Below are positions 54,732-63,544 of a DNA stretch of 64,000 bases, in pieces. The stretch comes from Kitasatospora papulosa (lineage in GTDB: Bacteria > Actinomycetota > Actinomycetes > Streptomycetales > Streptomycetaceae). Under the pieces are notes generated by a model. The model searched no databases, had not been told where the DNA came from, and saw only the letters and a program-made list of their open reading frames with translations. How positions within the stretch are numbered: the stretch's first letter is position 1; the number at the start of each line of letters is the position of its first letter. Location: positions 585,880-649,879 of the forward strand of contig NZ_JNYQ01000002.1 in the NCBI RefSeq assembly GCF_000717245.1, written 5' to 3'. The position numbers were made by a program, and so were the translations under genes.

Positions 54732-56654
54732 TCAGCGGCAGCTGATGCGCGACTCGGCCCAGTCCGCCAGTGCGACGTCGCCGAGCGGGCCCGAGGGCTC
54801 CACGACGAGCCGGATCGTCCGCAGGCCCTCGATGCCGACGCTCAACGGCACCGCAGGCTCACCGCCTCGCACCACGGGGGACTGCCACAGCCGTGCGCCC
54901 TCCCCGTCGTACACGGAGAAACGCACGGCACCGAGTCCCAGCGTCAGGTCGTCGACCCCGACCAGCGCGTCGTAGCGGGCGCACGTCCGGTTGAGCTGGA
55001 CGGTGACGGACGAGCGGGAGGGCGCGGTGACCCCGTGGGCGTACGTCGTCGAGGCGATCGACAGCCCGCCGCGCTGCCAGAACACACCGCTGCTCCGGCC
55101 GAGCAGGATCTCGGGACCGGTGTGGTCACCCGTGAGGGAGTACGCGAGCTCGTTGACCTGGTAGACCTCCGGCGCGGGCTCCTTGGGGGCGGGCGGCGGC
55201 GTGGGGCTCGGTGTGGGTGTGGGTGTGGGTGTCGGCGGGGCCTCGGGCGGGGTGGGCTCGGGGGTGGGTTCCGGTGCCGGCGGCTTCGGCGTGGGCGTCG
55301 GCGCCGGTGCCGGCTCCGCCGCGGGCGGTGCCTCGGACGTCGGTGACGCGGGCGGGGCCGGCGGCTGCGGGGCCGGTTCCGGTTCCGGCGGCGGAGGCGT
55401 GGGGACCACGGGCGCCGTGACCGGCGGTTTGGCGACCGGCTTCTGCTCCGGCGCCGGCCGGTCCTCGCCGACCAGGGCCCATACGAGACCGGCGGCGGCC
55501 GCCACGGCGACGGCGGCGGCGATCCCGGCTTTCAGCGGTGCGCCGAGCCCTTCCGACGCCGCGGCTCCGCCGGCCGCCGAGCCCCCTCCGGAGGACGCGC
55601 CGCCCGTGGCCGCCGCGGCGGCTCCGGCACCCGCCGCCCCCATGGCGCCGCCCGCCACGACACCGGCCGCCTTGACCGCGTAACCCGCCGCGAACCAGCC
55701 GATGACGGCGACCGGGAGCAGAGCCGGGATGCCGGCGTTCACGCGGTCCAGCTCACCGGCGGCGACCCGGCACCGCGCGCACGTGTCGAGATGTTTGCGC
55801 AGCCCGCGTTCGGCCCGGGTCCGCAGACCGCCCCGGGCATGGGCGCCGAGCCGGTCGGCGTACTGCGCGCAGTCGCCACCCGCCGTCAGCGACCGGCTCA
55901 CATGGGCCTGCAGATAGGCCTGCTTGAGCCCTTCACGCGCCCGGACGGCCAGGACCGCCGTGGCGTTGGCCGTCAGCCCGAACAACGGGGCGACCTCGCT
56001 CGGCGACTCCTCCTCCACGGTGGTGTGCCAGAGCACGGCCTGCCAGCGTTCCGGCAGGCTGCGGAACGCCTGCATGGCCATCGACCGGTCCGCCTCGTGC
56101 ATGGCCAGCACGTCGGCGCCGAGATCGAGGGTGTCGGTCTCCGACAACTCGGCGGAGCGGGTGGCCTGCGCGGCGAACACCGCGAAGTCGTCGACCAGGT
56201 GTTCGCGCTTCGCGCTCCTGGTCCACGCGGCCGCGACGTGCCGGACAGCCGTCATGAGGTAGGCCCGGACGGCCTCCTGAGGCCCCTTTCCGCCGCGCAC
56301 CGCCTGCAGGGTCCGGGCGAACACCTCCGCCGTCAGGTCGTCGGCGGTGTGCGCGTCCCGGCAACAGGTGCCGGCGTAGCGGCGCACGGCCGCCGAGTGG
56401 CGCCGGAACAGCTCCTCGTACGCCCGGTCGTCCCCCGCACGCATGCCCTCGATCAACTGGGCGTCGGAGGGGCCGAGATCGGCGGACCCCGCGCGTCCCT
56501 CACGCTGGAGCGGAACCGCGTGGGCCGAGTCCGTCTTCGCGCCGGTCTTCTGTTGCGTCCCGCCGTCGGTGGACGCCGCCGGCCAGGGTCCGGGCAGCAC
56601 CGTGCCGCCCTCGATACCGTCGGCCGGCTCTTCCTGCTGCGCCTCACCGCTCAT
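54732..56654 (-). CDS. ECF sigma factor fused to zinc-finger anti-sigma region, membrane anchor and NPCBM-like domain
   Basis: A 640-residue single-chain sensor and transcription factor. Residues about 60-145 are sigma-2 (AYEELFRRHSAAVRRYAGTC, DDLTAEVFARTLQAV) and about 185-250 sigma-4 (ALWH-like VLWHTTVEEESPSEVAPLFG). A zinc-finger anti-sigma motif HLDTCARC (His288, Cys292, Cys295) follows, then hydrophobic segments near 310-345 and 376-397. A Pro/Glu/Thr-rich spacer runs to about 500, and the C-terminal extracellular beta domain (GRSSGVFWQRGGLSIASTTYAHGV ... IRLVVEPSG) resembles NPCBM carbohydrate-binding modules. It fits ECF groups with C-terminal sensory extensions. Confidence 0.88.
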   Translation of the reverse strand: MSGEAQQEEPADGIEGGTVLPGPWPAASTDGGTQQKTGAKTDSAHAVPLQREGRAGSADLGPSDAQLIEGMRAGDDRAYEELFRRHSAAVRRYAGTCCRDAHTADDLTAEVFARTLQAVRGGKGPQEAVRAYLMTAVRHVAAAWTRSAKREHLVDDFAVFAAQATRSAELSETDTLDLGADVLAMHEADRSMAMQAFRSLPERWQAVLWHTTVEEESPSEVAPLFGLTANATAVLAVRAREGLKQAYLQAHVSRSLTAGGDCAQYADRLGAHARGGLRTRAERGLRKHLDTCARCRVAAGELDRVNAGIPALLPVAVIGWFAAGYAVKAAGVVAGGAMGAAGAGAAAAATGGASSGGGSAAGGAAASEGLGAPLKAGIAAAVAVAAAAGLVWALVGEDRPAPEQKPVAKPPVTAPVVPTPPPPEPEPAPQPPAPPASPTSEAPPAAEPAPAPTPTPKPPAPEPTPEPTPPEAPPTPTPTPTPSPTPPPAPKEPAPEVYQVNELAYSLTGDHTGPEILLGRSSGVFWQRGGLSIASTTYAHGVTAPSRSSVTVQLNRTCARYDALVGVDDLTLGLGAVRFSVYDGEGARLWQSPVVRGGEPAVPLSVGIEGLRTIRLVVEPSGPLGDVALADWAESRISCR

Positions 56655-56895
56655 CGCGGAAGCCCCCGTAGACACCCTCGGACCCGAATACGGGGACAGA
56701 GTGCCACAGAGCCGTGCCGCGACGAACCCCGAGCACCGGCAACCACTCGTCCGGGGTGTCTTCCCCCGTCCGGGGGGCGTGACGTCACCCGCACGGGGAA
56801 GGAGCAACGCCCCCCGGCCGTACGGGTGTCCGGCCGGCGGGGGGTGTCCCACCGGCCGCGGCACCGGTGTGCGGAGCACGTGACCGCCGCGGCGG

Positions 56896-57705
56896 TCACA
56901 CGGGGCGGGAGCGGAGACCCTCCAGCAGGATGTCGAGCAGCCGGGCCGAAGCGGCGGCCTGCTGAGCGGGATCCGGCAGGGCCGGCGCCGCCGTGGCGAT
57001 GACCAGCAGCACATCGGCCACCGTCACATCGCTCCGGAGCTCACCCGACTCGCAGGCCCGGTCCACCAGCCTGCCCACGACCTCGAGCAGTTCGGCCGCT
57101 CCCGGATCGCCCTCGAAACCCTCCTCGGTGGCCGGGTGCCGGGTGTCGAGGAGCGGACCGGTCTGTTCGGCACCCTGCCTCTGATGCGGGACGCGCGTCT
57201 CATCGTCCGCGGTCCCCCAACCCGCTGCCGGCGGCTGCTCGTCCCGCTCGGTCCTGACGCGCAGCACCTGCGGCGGCAGCAGCCGCCCCGCGCCCGAAGC
57301 CACCGAGGTCCGCAGGAAGCGGGAGAGCGCCGACCAGGGCTCCTCCTCCTGGCCGAGGGCCGACCGGGCCTGGTCGGTCAGCCGTGCGGTCTCCTCCTCG
57401 GCTATCCGGCGCACCAGCACGTCCTTGCTCGGGAAGCGCCGGTAGACCGTACCGACGCCGACCCGGGCGCGGCGCGCCACGTCCTCCATCGGTGCGCCGT
57501 ATCCCAGCTCGCCGAACACCTCCCGCGCGGCGCGCAGGACGTGTTCGAGATTGCGCTGTGCGTCCACGCGGAGCGGTGCCGAACGGGCGGCGCCGCCCGT
57601 CACTCCGGCCGCCACGGTCCCTACCGTGCCGACCGCACTCAGCCGCCCACGGTCCTCGACCGAAGCGGCGACAGCGCTCGGCCCCTGCAAATCCTGAATG
57701 TGCAT
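56896..57705 (-). CDS. atrA: TetR-family regulator AtrA
   Basis: A 269-residue TetR regulator. The N-terminus (about 45 residues) is variable; the DNA-binding domain is RNLEHVLRAAREVFGELGYGAPMEDVARRARVGVGTVYRRFPSKDVLVRRI. The C-terminal ligand domain (residues about 115-269) ends in a helix (AAASARLLDILLEGLRS) typical of dimerisation. Position between the sigma-fusion gene and ndh, and the MHIQD opening, agree with AtrA (SCO4118), an activator of actII-ORF4 and other antibiotic regulators that also responds to metabolic state. GGGGAAG precedes ATG 57705. Confidence 0.85.
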   Translation of the reverse strand: MHIQDLQGPSAVAASVEDRGRLSAVGTVGTVAAGVTGGAARSAPLRVDAQRNLEHVLRAAREVFGELGYGAPMEDVARRARVGVGTVYRRFPSKDVLVRRIAEEETARLTDQARSALGQEEEPWSALSRFLRTSVASGAGRLLPPQVLRVRTERDEQPPAAGWGTADDETRVPHQRQGAEQTGPLLDTRHPATEEGFEGDPGAAELLEVVGRLVDRACESGELRSDVTVADVLLVIATAAPALPDPAQQAAASARLLDILLEGLRSRPV

Positions 57706-57724
57706 TGCTTCCCCCGGTTATGAC

Positions 57725-57740
57725 GTCTCCCCCCGGAGAC
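57725..57740. promoter_or_regulatory. Inverted repeat in the atrA leader
   Basis: GTCTCC and GGAGAC pair around CCCC, 20 bases before the atrA start. It could be an operator or an mRNA hairpin in the leader. The rest of the atrA/ndh divergent spacer (to 58039) holds CAATTCAGAAGGG-like AT-richer patches and one TGTGGACAA at 58006-58014. Confidence 0.4.
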
Positions 57741-58039
57741 TTCCCCACCCGTGTCTCTCGGGGTGTGGACCTCAGTCCGGATCCGACACCCCGACGGGGT
57801 ACGAACATAGTTGAGCCCGGGTCAATTCAGAAGGGGGTTGTTCCGCACGGAGCGCCCCCCGATCGGAGCAAGGACCGGCCTGACCCTGATCCGACCCCTT
57901 CGGGCCGACCCGGCCGCCACCCTTGACCTGCGCAGCTCCGGGGCAGGAGAGGGGCGGCGGGCCACCGGATGATCGAAGTGCTCCGGTCACACAATTCGTC
58001 AGGCCTGTGGACAAACGCAGGACTCCGTTGCGTCATGGG

Positions 58040-59479
58040 ATGGTGATGGGACCAGATTCCCGGGGAGCGCTCCCCGGCACCCGGCCAAGTGTGCGCATTC
58101 TCGTCGTCGGCGGCGGCTACGTCGGGATGTACACCGCCCTGCGTCTCCAGCGGAAGCTGAGGCAGAGACTGAGAAACGGTGAGGCCGAGATCGTGGTGGT
58201 CACGCCCGAGCCCTACATGACGTACCAGCCGTTCCTGCCCGAGGCCGCCGCCGGTTCGATCTCGCCGCGTCATGTCGTCGTGCCGCTGCGCCGGGTCCTC
58301 AAGCACTGCAAGATCGTCATCGGCGAGGCGGAACGCGTCGACCACGCCAAGCGCACGGCGACGGTCACCACGCTCGCCACGGGCGAGGACGGTACGGGCG
58401 CCCTCGAGATCCCCTACGACGAGATCGTCCTCGCCCCCGGATCCGTGTCACGCACCCTTCCGGTCCCCGGACTCGCCGAATTCGGCATCGGCTTCAAGAC
58501 CGTCGAGGAGGCCATCGGCCTGCGCAACCACGTCATCGAGCAGATGGACATCGCCTCCGCCACCCGGGACCCGGCCGTCCGCGACGCGGCCCTCACCTTC
58601 GTCTTCGTCGGCGGCGGGTACGCGGGCGTGGAGGCACTCGCGGAGCTCGAGGACATGGCCCGCTACACCTCGCGGTACTACCACAACATCAAGCCCTCCG
58701 ACCTGCGGTGGATCCTGGTCGAGGCGACCGGGCGCATCCTGCCCGAGGTCGGCGAGGCGATGGGCGGATACGCCGTCAGGGAACTGCGGGGCCGCAACAT
58801 CGACGTACGGCTCGACACCCGGCTGGACAGCTGCGAGGGCCGGATCGCCGTGCTCAGCGACGGCTCACGCTTCCCGACCCGCACCCTGGTGTGGACCGCG
58901 GGCGTCAAACCCGCGCCGGTACTCGCCTCCACCGACCTCCCCCTCACGGACCGGGGCCGGCTCCGCTGCACCGCCACGCTCTCGGTCGACGGCGTCGAAC
59001 ACGCCTGGGCCGCCGGCGACGCGGCGGCCGTCCCGGACCTCACCTCGTCCGAGCCGGGCACCGAGACCGCGCCCAACGCCCAGCACGCGGTGCGCCAGGC
59101 CAAGGTCCTCGCCGACAACATCGTGGCCACGCTCGCCGGCCGGCCGGCCGAGGACTACCGGCACTCCTACGCCGGGTCCGTCGCCTCCCTGGGCCTGCAC
59201 AAGGGCGTCGCGCACGTCTACGGACGCAAGCTCAAGGGCTATCCGGCCTGGCTGATGCACCGCGTCTACCACCTCAGCCGCGTCCCCACGTTCAACCGGA
59301 AGGCACGTGTCCTCGCCGAATGGACCCTGGCCGGGCTCTTCAAACGGGAGATCGTCTCCCTCGGCTCGCTCGAACACCCGCGCGCCGAGTTCGCCCTCGC
59401 CGCACGTGGAGACGTGCATCCAGGGCCTGTCGGGGACGCGCCGCCGAAGGACGAGAGGCCCCCGGACACGTCGGATTGA
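58040..59479 (+). CDS. ndh: Type II NADH dehydrogenase
   Basis: A 479-residue single-subunit, non-proton-pumping NADH:quinone oxidoreductase at the cytoplasmic membrane face. FAD motif RILVVGGGYVGMYTALRL and NADH motif FVFVGGGYAGVEALAEL are intact, with EPYMTYQPFLPEAAAG and AWAAGDAAAVPD typical of NDH-2. The C-terminus has the membrane-binding amphipathic region. ATG 58040 (MVMGPDSRG) is chosen; ATG 58046, or a GTG directly before RILVVGG, are alternatives. Divergent from atrA, whose product could regulate it. Confidence 0.94.
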   Translation: MVMGPDSRGALPGTRPSVRILVVGGGYVGMYTALRLQRKLRQRLRNGEAEIVVVTPEPYMTYQPFLPEAAAGSISPRHVVVPLRRVLKHCKIVIGEAERVDHAKRTATVTTLATGEDGTGALEIPYDEIVLAPGSVSRTLPVPGLAEFGIGFKTVEEAIGLRNHVIEQMDIASATRDPAVRDAALTFVFVGGGYAGVEALAELEDMARYTSRYYHNIKPSDLRWILVEATGRILPEVGEAMGGYAVRELRGRNIDVRLDTRLDSCEGRIAVLSDGSRFPTRTLVWTAGVKPAPVLASTDLPLTDRGRLRCTATLSVDGVEHAWAAGDAAAVPDLTSSEPGTETAPNAQHAVRQAKVLADNIVATLAGRPAEDYRHSYAGSVASLGLHKGVAHVYGRKLKGYPAWLMHRVYHLSRVPTFNRKARVLAEWTLAGLFKREIVSLGSLEHPRAEFALAARGDVHPGPVGDAPPKDERPPDTSD

Positions 59480-59812
59480 GCCACGGCACACGGCGTGCCG
59501 GCAGGCCCGGTGAACGGCATTGATTCAGCCGATGGACCGACTGCCGTAGGTCAACTGTCAGTACGGTCGGTCACACTGGACGTGTGACCATAGGTGGGCT
59601 CACACCTGCACAGAGTCACCCGGCAGGCAGTCACCTACAGTGACCGGCAGCGACGACCGACAGCACCGACAGGCCAGGCAGCGCGTTCCCGGAAGCCCGG
59701 CCCCGGAACCCCGGACCGGAATGACGACCGGCAGGGGGGACCGGCCCCCCGGACCAGCAGAAGAAGAAGCTCGCCCGAGCGGACCAGACCGACACACGAG
59801 GCCAGAAATTCC
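59480..59812. promoter_or_regulatory. Spacer with an inverted repeat upstream of the PAS-PP2C gene
   Basis: 333 bases. GTCACAC and GTGTGAC (59570-59588) pair around TGGAC in a region that also has AGGTG/CACCT symmetry just after. The segment from about 59590 is open in the same frame as the next gene, but it lacks conserved sequence and is probably leader. GAGG lies about 11 bases before the chosen GTG. Confidence 0.4.
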
Positions 59813-61477
59813 GTGAACTTCACGCGCTGGAGCGCCCGCTTTCCCGGAACGCAGCGCCGAGCCGCCGCGCGGGACGACCACAGTTCCGTGCCCGCCGCCC
59901 GCGCCGAGTCCGTAAGGCCGAGGACCGCGGCCGGGGCGGCGGACGACACTTCGGAAGACTCCGCCCAGGGCCCGTCGCCGGAGGCGCTGTCGGCCGGCGA
60001 ACTCCTCGGTCGGCTCCCCGCCCCGGTCGCCCTGCTCCACGGCCCCGAGCACCGCATCACCTACGTCAACGCCGCCTACACGTCGGCCTTCGGCCCACGT
60101 CCCTCCGGCGTGCCCGCGGCCGAGGCCATGCCCGAGCTCGCCGAGCTCAGCCTGCTGCCCCTCATGGACCAGGTCCTCCGCAGCGGCACGCCCCGCACGG
60201 TCAAGTCCCGCAAGGTCGTGGCCGGTAACTCCTACACGGTGACCTGCACCCCCGTGGCCACCGGCGACCCGGACGGACCGGACGGGGAAGCGGGTGTCCT
60301 CGTCTACGCCACCGATGTCACCGACCACGCCGAGGCGGCGGAGCGGCTCCGCGCCAGCGAGCGCCGCCACCGCGAGACGGCCGTCACCCTCCAGCGTTCC
60401 CTGCTTCCGCAGGACCTCGAACAGCCGGACGACCTGCGTATCGCCGCCACGTACCAGCCGGGCGGCACGGACGCCGCGGTCGGCGGCGACTGGTACGACG
60501 TCATCACCCTGGGCGCCGGCCGTACCGCGCTCGTCATCGGCGACGTGATGGGGCGCGGGGTGCGGGCCGCCGCCGTCATGGGGCAGCTGCGTACCGCCGT
60601 CCGCGCCTACGCCCGCCTCGACCTGCCGCCGCACGAGGTGCTCCAGCTCCTCGACGTCCTGGCCGCCGAGATCGACGCCAGCCAGATCGCCACCTGCGCC
60701 TACGCCGTCCACGACCCCAACGAGGGACATCTCGTCTACGCCTCCGCCGGGCACCTCCCGATCCTCGTGTGCGACGAGGACGGCACGGTCCACCGCGCCG
60801 AGGACCCGACCGGGCCGCCGCTCGGTACGGGCGGCTGGGTCCACACCTCCGGGACGATCCCCCTGCCACCCGGTTCCACGGCCGTCCTCTACACGGACGG
60901 CCTGGTCGAACGCCGCAGTGAGGACATCGACGAGGGCGTCGCCGCGCTGGAGCGCGCCCTGTCCGGGGCCAAGGGATCTCCGCAGGTGGTCTGCGACCGG
61001 CTCATCCGGTCCCTGGGCGTCACCGCGGAGCACGACGACGACGTGGCGGTGCTCGTGGTCCAGCACCCCGCCCGCACGGGTGCGAGCGCGGAGCTGTTCC
61101 ACAACGCCTCGCTCGAACTGCTCGGGGGCATCGAGGCGGCCCCCAGGGCCCGCGCCTTCGCCACGGGCGTCCTGGCGTCCTGGCGTTTCCCCATGGAGCT
61201 CTGCGACCTGGGGGTGCTGGCCGCGAGCGAGCTCGTGGCGAACTCCCTGCAGCACGGCACACCGCCCATGCGCCTGGGGCTGCGCCGGACCGACCGCCGC
61301 CTGATCATCGAGGTGACGGACGGGGACGACCACCTGCCGCGCCGTCGCCGCGCGGAACCCGCGGACGAGGCGGGACGCGGCATCTCCATCGTCGCGACCA
61401 TCGCCACGTCCTGGGGCAGCCGCCGCACCCCGGGCGGCGGCAAGGCGGTCTGGTGCGAGTTCGCGCTTCCCGGCTGA
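59813..61477 (+). CDS. PAS-PP2C phosphatase with RsbW-like ATPase domain
   Basis: A 554-residue cytoplasmic multidomain regulator. A PAS domain is at about residues 60-180 (LLHGPEHRITYVNAAYTSAFG). A linker helix (AERLRASERRHRETAVTLQRSLLPQ) leads to a SpoIIE/PP2C domain (about 205-400) with AVGGDWYDV, VIGDVMGRG, YTDGLVERR and HDDDVAVLVV. The C-terminal HATPase_c domain (about 425-554) has LAASELVANSLQHG and the G-box GRGISIVATIA. It can phosphorylate and dephosphorylate anti-sigma antagonists, a common streptomycete partner-switch design. GTG 59813 is preferred; a frame start at 59594 is possible. Confidence 0.88.
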   Translation: MNFTRWSARFPGTQRRAAARDDHSSVPAARAESVRPRTAAGAADDTSEDSAQGPSPEALSAGELLGRLPAPVALLHGPEHRITYVNAAYTSAFGPRPSGVPAAEAMPELAELSLLPLMDQVLRSGTPRTVKSRKVVAGNSYTVTCTPVATGDPDGPDGEAGVLVYATDVTDHAEAAERLRASERRHRETAVTLQRSLLPQDLEQPDDLRIAATYQPGGTDAAVGGDWYDVITLGAGRTALVIGDVMGRGVRAAAVMGQLRTAVRAYARLDLPPHEVLQLLDVLAAEIDASQIATCAYAVHDPNEGHLVYASAGHLPILVCDEDGTVHRAEDPTGPPLGTGGWVHTSGTIPLPPGSTAVLYTDGLVERRSEDIDEGVAALERALSGAKGSPQVVCDRLIRSLGVTAEHDDDVAVLVVQHPARTGASAELFHNASLELLGGIEAAPRARAFATGVLASWRFPMELCDLGVLAASELVANSLQHGTPPMRLGLRRTDRRLIIEVTDGDDHLPRRRRAEPADEAGRGISIVATIATSWGSRRTPGGGKAVWCEFALPG

Positions 61478-61544
61478 GCCCGCCCGGCGCGCGGGGGTAG
61501 GGGCCGGGCCCGCCCGGCGAGGGGCGGTGGGACCGAGAGCCGCC

Positions 61545-62855
61545 TCAGTGCACGACGGTAGGAGCGGTGACCGGCTCGTTCCCCGGCACCGACACGGCGA
61601 CCACGCGCGACGGCGCCGCCGCGAGCGAGGGCTTGTCCTGCACGGGGCTGAGGTGGCGCCCCAGCCTCAGCGCCAGCACGCTGATGCCCAGCGAGAACAG
61701 CACGAAGGTGACGATGTACGGCCCGTGCAGTGACGCCCCCATCGGCCCGCCCACGGCAGGCCCGACGGCCAGCGCGAGCTGCTTCACCAGCGCGAACGCC
61801 GAGTTGTACTGACCGACCATGGACTCCGGCGCCAGGTCCGCCACCAGCGGTGCCACCGTCGGCGAGAGCATGGCCTCCCCCAGCCCGAAGAGGGCGTACG
61901 TGGAGATCATCGCCGCCGTCGCCATGGTCTGGCTGCCGTGCCCGAGACCCGCGTACCCGGCCACGATCCAGGCGAAGGCCCAGATCAGACCCACCCACGC
62001 GATGACCCGGCTGCGACTGCGTCGTTCCACGAGCCTGAGCACGACGAACTGCGCGACGACGATGACCGCCGTGTTGGCGGCCAGCGCGACACCCAGGGTC
62101 GACGGGTCGATGCCGGCGGCCTCGGTGCCGTAGGCGGCGAGGCCCGACTCGAACTGCCCGTAGCAGGCGAAGAAGATCACGAAGCCCAGCACGCACAGCT
62201 GCACCATCGCCCGGTGGGAGAGCAGCACACGCAGTCCGGCCTTGGGCGCCGCGCCGTCGGCGGGCACCGTCCCGGCCAGGGAGGGGGCGCGCGGCATGCG
62301 CACCGTGGCCGCGACAACGCCGAGCACCACGAACATCGCCGCCTCGATGAGGAACAGCAGGGTGAAGCTCGAAGGGCGGTCGACGTCCACGAGCTGCCCG
62401 CCGACCAGGCCACCGATGCCGAGTCCGAGGTTCTGCAGGAAGAACTGCATGGCGAAGGCACGGGTGCGGGTGGCGGCGCTCGAGCACCACACCAGCATGG
62501 TGGCCAGTGCCGGCTGCATGACCGCGGTACCCGCGCCGAGGACGGCGGCCGACAGCACCGCGGACGTCACGCCGTCCGAGACACCCAGGGCACAGGCGCC
62601 CACAGCGGCGGCCCCGGCGGCGATGATCAGCACGGGCAAGGGCCCGCGCCGGTCGATGGCCCGGCCCGTGAACGGCAGCACGGCCAGCGCCGCCATCGCG
62701 AAGACGGCCAGCACGACGCCTGCCGTACCGGCACCGAGATCCCGTACCTGCGCCACGTAGACGTACAGATACGGGACGGTGAATCCGAGTCCGAACGCGC
62801 TCAGCGCGCTCCCCAGCTGGATCCGCCGCAGCGCTGCGCCCATCTCCCTGGTCAC
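61545..62855 (-). CDS. MFS transporter, efflux type
   Basis: A 436-residue 12-helix major facilitator. N-terminal helix 1 is ALSAFGLGFTVPYLYVYVAQVRDLG, motif A is GRAIDRRGPLPVL, and the second half has LVERRSRSRVIAW, an equivalent cytoplasmic loop. GAGG at about 62865 is 9 bases before GTG 62855, better spaced than GTG 62861. It diverges from a MarR gene with a palindrome between, so it is probably induced when MarR binds a drug or metabolite. Confidence 0.9.
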   Translation of the reverse strand: MTREMGAALRRIQLGSALSAFGLGFTVPYLYVYVAQVRDLGAGTAGVVLAVFAMAALAVLPFTGRAIDRRGPLPVLIIAAGAAAVGACALGVSDGVTSAVLSAAVLGAGTAVMQPALATMLVWCSSAATRTRAFAMQFFLQNLGLGIGGLVGGQLVDVDRPSSFTLLFLIEAAMFVVLGVVAATVRMPRAPSLAGTVPADGAAPKAGLRVLLSHRAMVQLCVLGFVIFFACYGQFESGLAAYGTEAAGIDPSTLGVALAANTAVIVVAQFVVLRLVERRSRSRVIAWVGLIWAFAWIVAGYAGLGHGSQTMATAAMISTYALFGLGEAMLSPTVAPLVADLAPESMVGQYNSAFALVKQLALAVGPAVGGPMGASLHGPYIVTFVLFSLGISVLALRLGRHLSPVQDKPSLAAAPSRVVAVSVPGNEPVTAPTVVH

Positions 62856-62905
62856 ACTCACCTACCTCAAGAACACGAAGAACCTTCAAGTACACAGACT
62901 CATAG

Positions 62906-62921
62906 ACTTTAGCACTAAAGT
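62906..62921. promoter_or_regulatory. MarR-type operator
   Basis: ACTTTAG and CTAAAGT flank CA, a perfect 16-bp dyad in an AT-rich spacer. A second symmetric element CTTCAG/CTGAAG follows at about 62935-62947. Both lie between the MFS and marR genes and would let MarR repress both. Confidence 0.7.
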
Positions 62922-62986
62922 TAGAGAGTGAACTCTTCAGCCTGAAGGACTTCGACGGTGATGTGGAGCGTGCGATACTGCCCGCC

Positions 62987-63544
62987 ATGTCTGACACCAC
63001 CGAGCAGCCCGAGCTCCAGGAGCCGAGCCTCGACGAGCAGATCGCCGCCTACCAGCGGGAGTTCCGGGATCTCGACCCCCAGGTCGAGCAGATCGTCTCC
63101 GCGCTGGGCAGGCTGAACCGCCGGATGAACGTCGCCTACGGCAGGCAGGTCGCCACCCTCGGCATCAGCAACGCCGAGTGGGAAGTCCTCAAGACCCTCG
63201 TCCTTTCCGGCACTCCCTACCGGCTGGGTCCGGGCGAGCTCGCGAAGCGTCTCGGGCTCACCCCTGCCGCGATGACCCACCGCATCGACCGCATGGCGGG
63301 CGAGGGCCTGGTCACCCGTGACCGGGACGAGAACAACCGGGTGCGCGTCATCGTCGAGCTGACGGACGAGGGGCGGACGAAGTGGCTCGAGGCGATGCGG
63401 ATGGCGACCACTTTCGAGGAGGACCTGCTCCAGGACCTCTCGGGCGACGAGCGCGGAGCCCTGGGCGAGATCCTGATCCGACTCCTGCGCCGCGTGGAAC
63501 ACGAGCAGCCGGATGCCGGCGGCCGGCTCACCGACCTGGGGTGA
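62987..63544 (+). CDS. MarR-family transcriptional regulator
   Basis: A 185-residue dimeric winged-helix protein. The core reads AEWEVLKTLVLSG, LGPGELAKRLGLTPAAMTHRIDRMAGEGLV and wing TRDRDENNRVRVIVELTDEG. The N-terminus has an extra acidic helix (EQPELQEPSLDEQIAAYQREF). ATG 62987 starts MSDTTEQPEL. It is divergent from the MFS gene it probably controls, and is followed by an rRNA operon leader. Confidence 0.92.
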   Translation: MSDTTEQPELQEPSLDEQIAAYQREFRDLDPQVEQIVSALGRLNRRMNVAYGRQVATLGISNAEWEVLKTLVLSGTPYRLGPGELAKRLGLTPAAMTHRIDRMAGEGLVTRDRDENNRVRVIVELTDEGRTKWLEAMRMATTFEEDLLQDLSGDERGALGEILIRLLRRVEHEQPDAGGRLTDLG

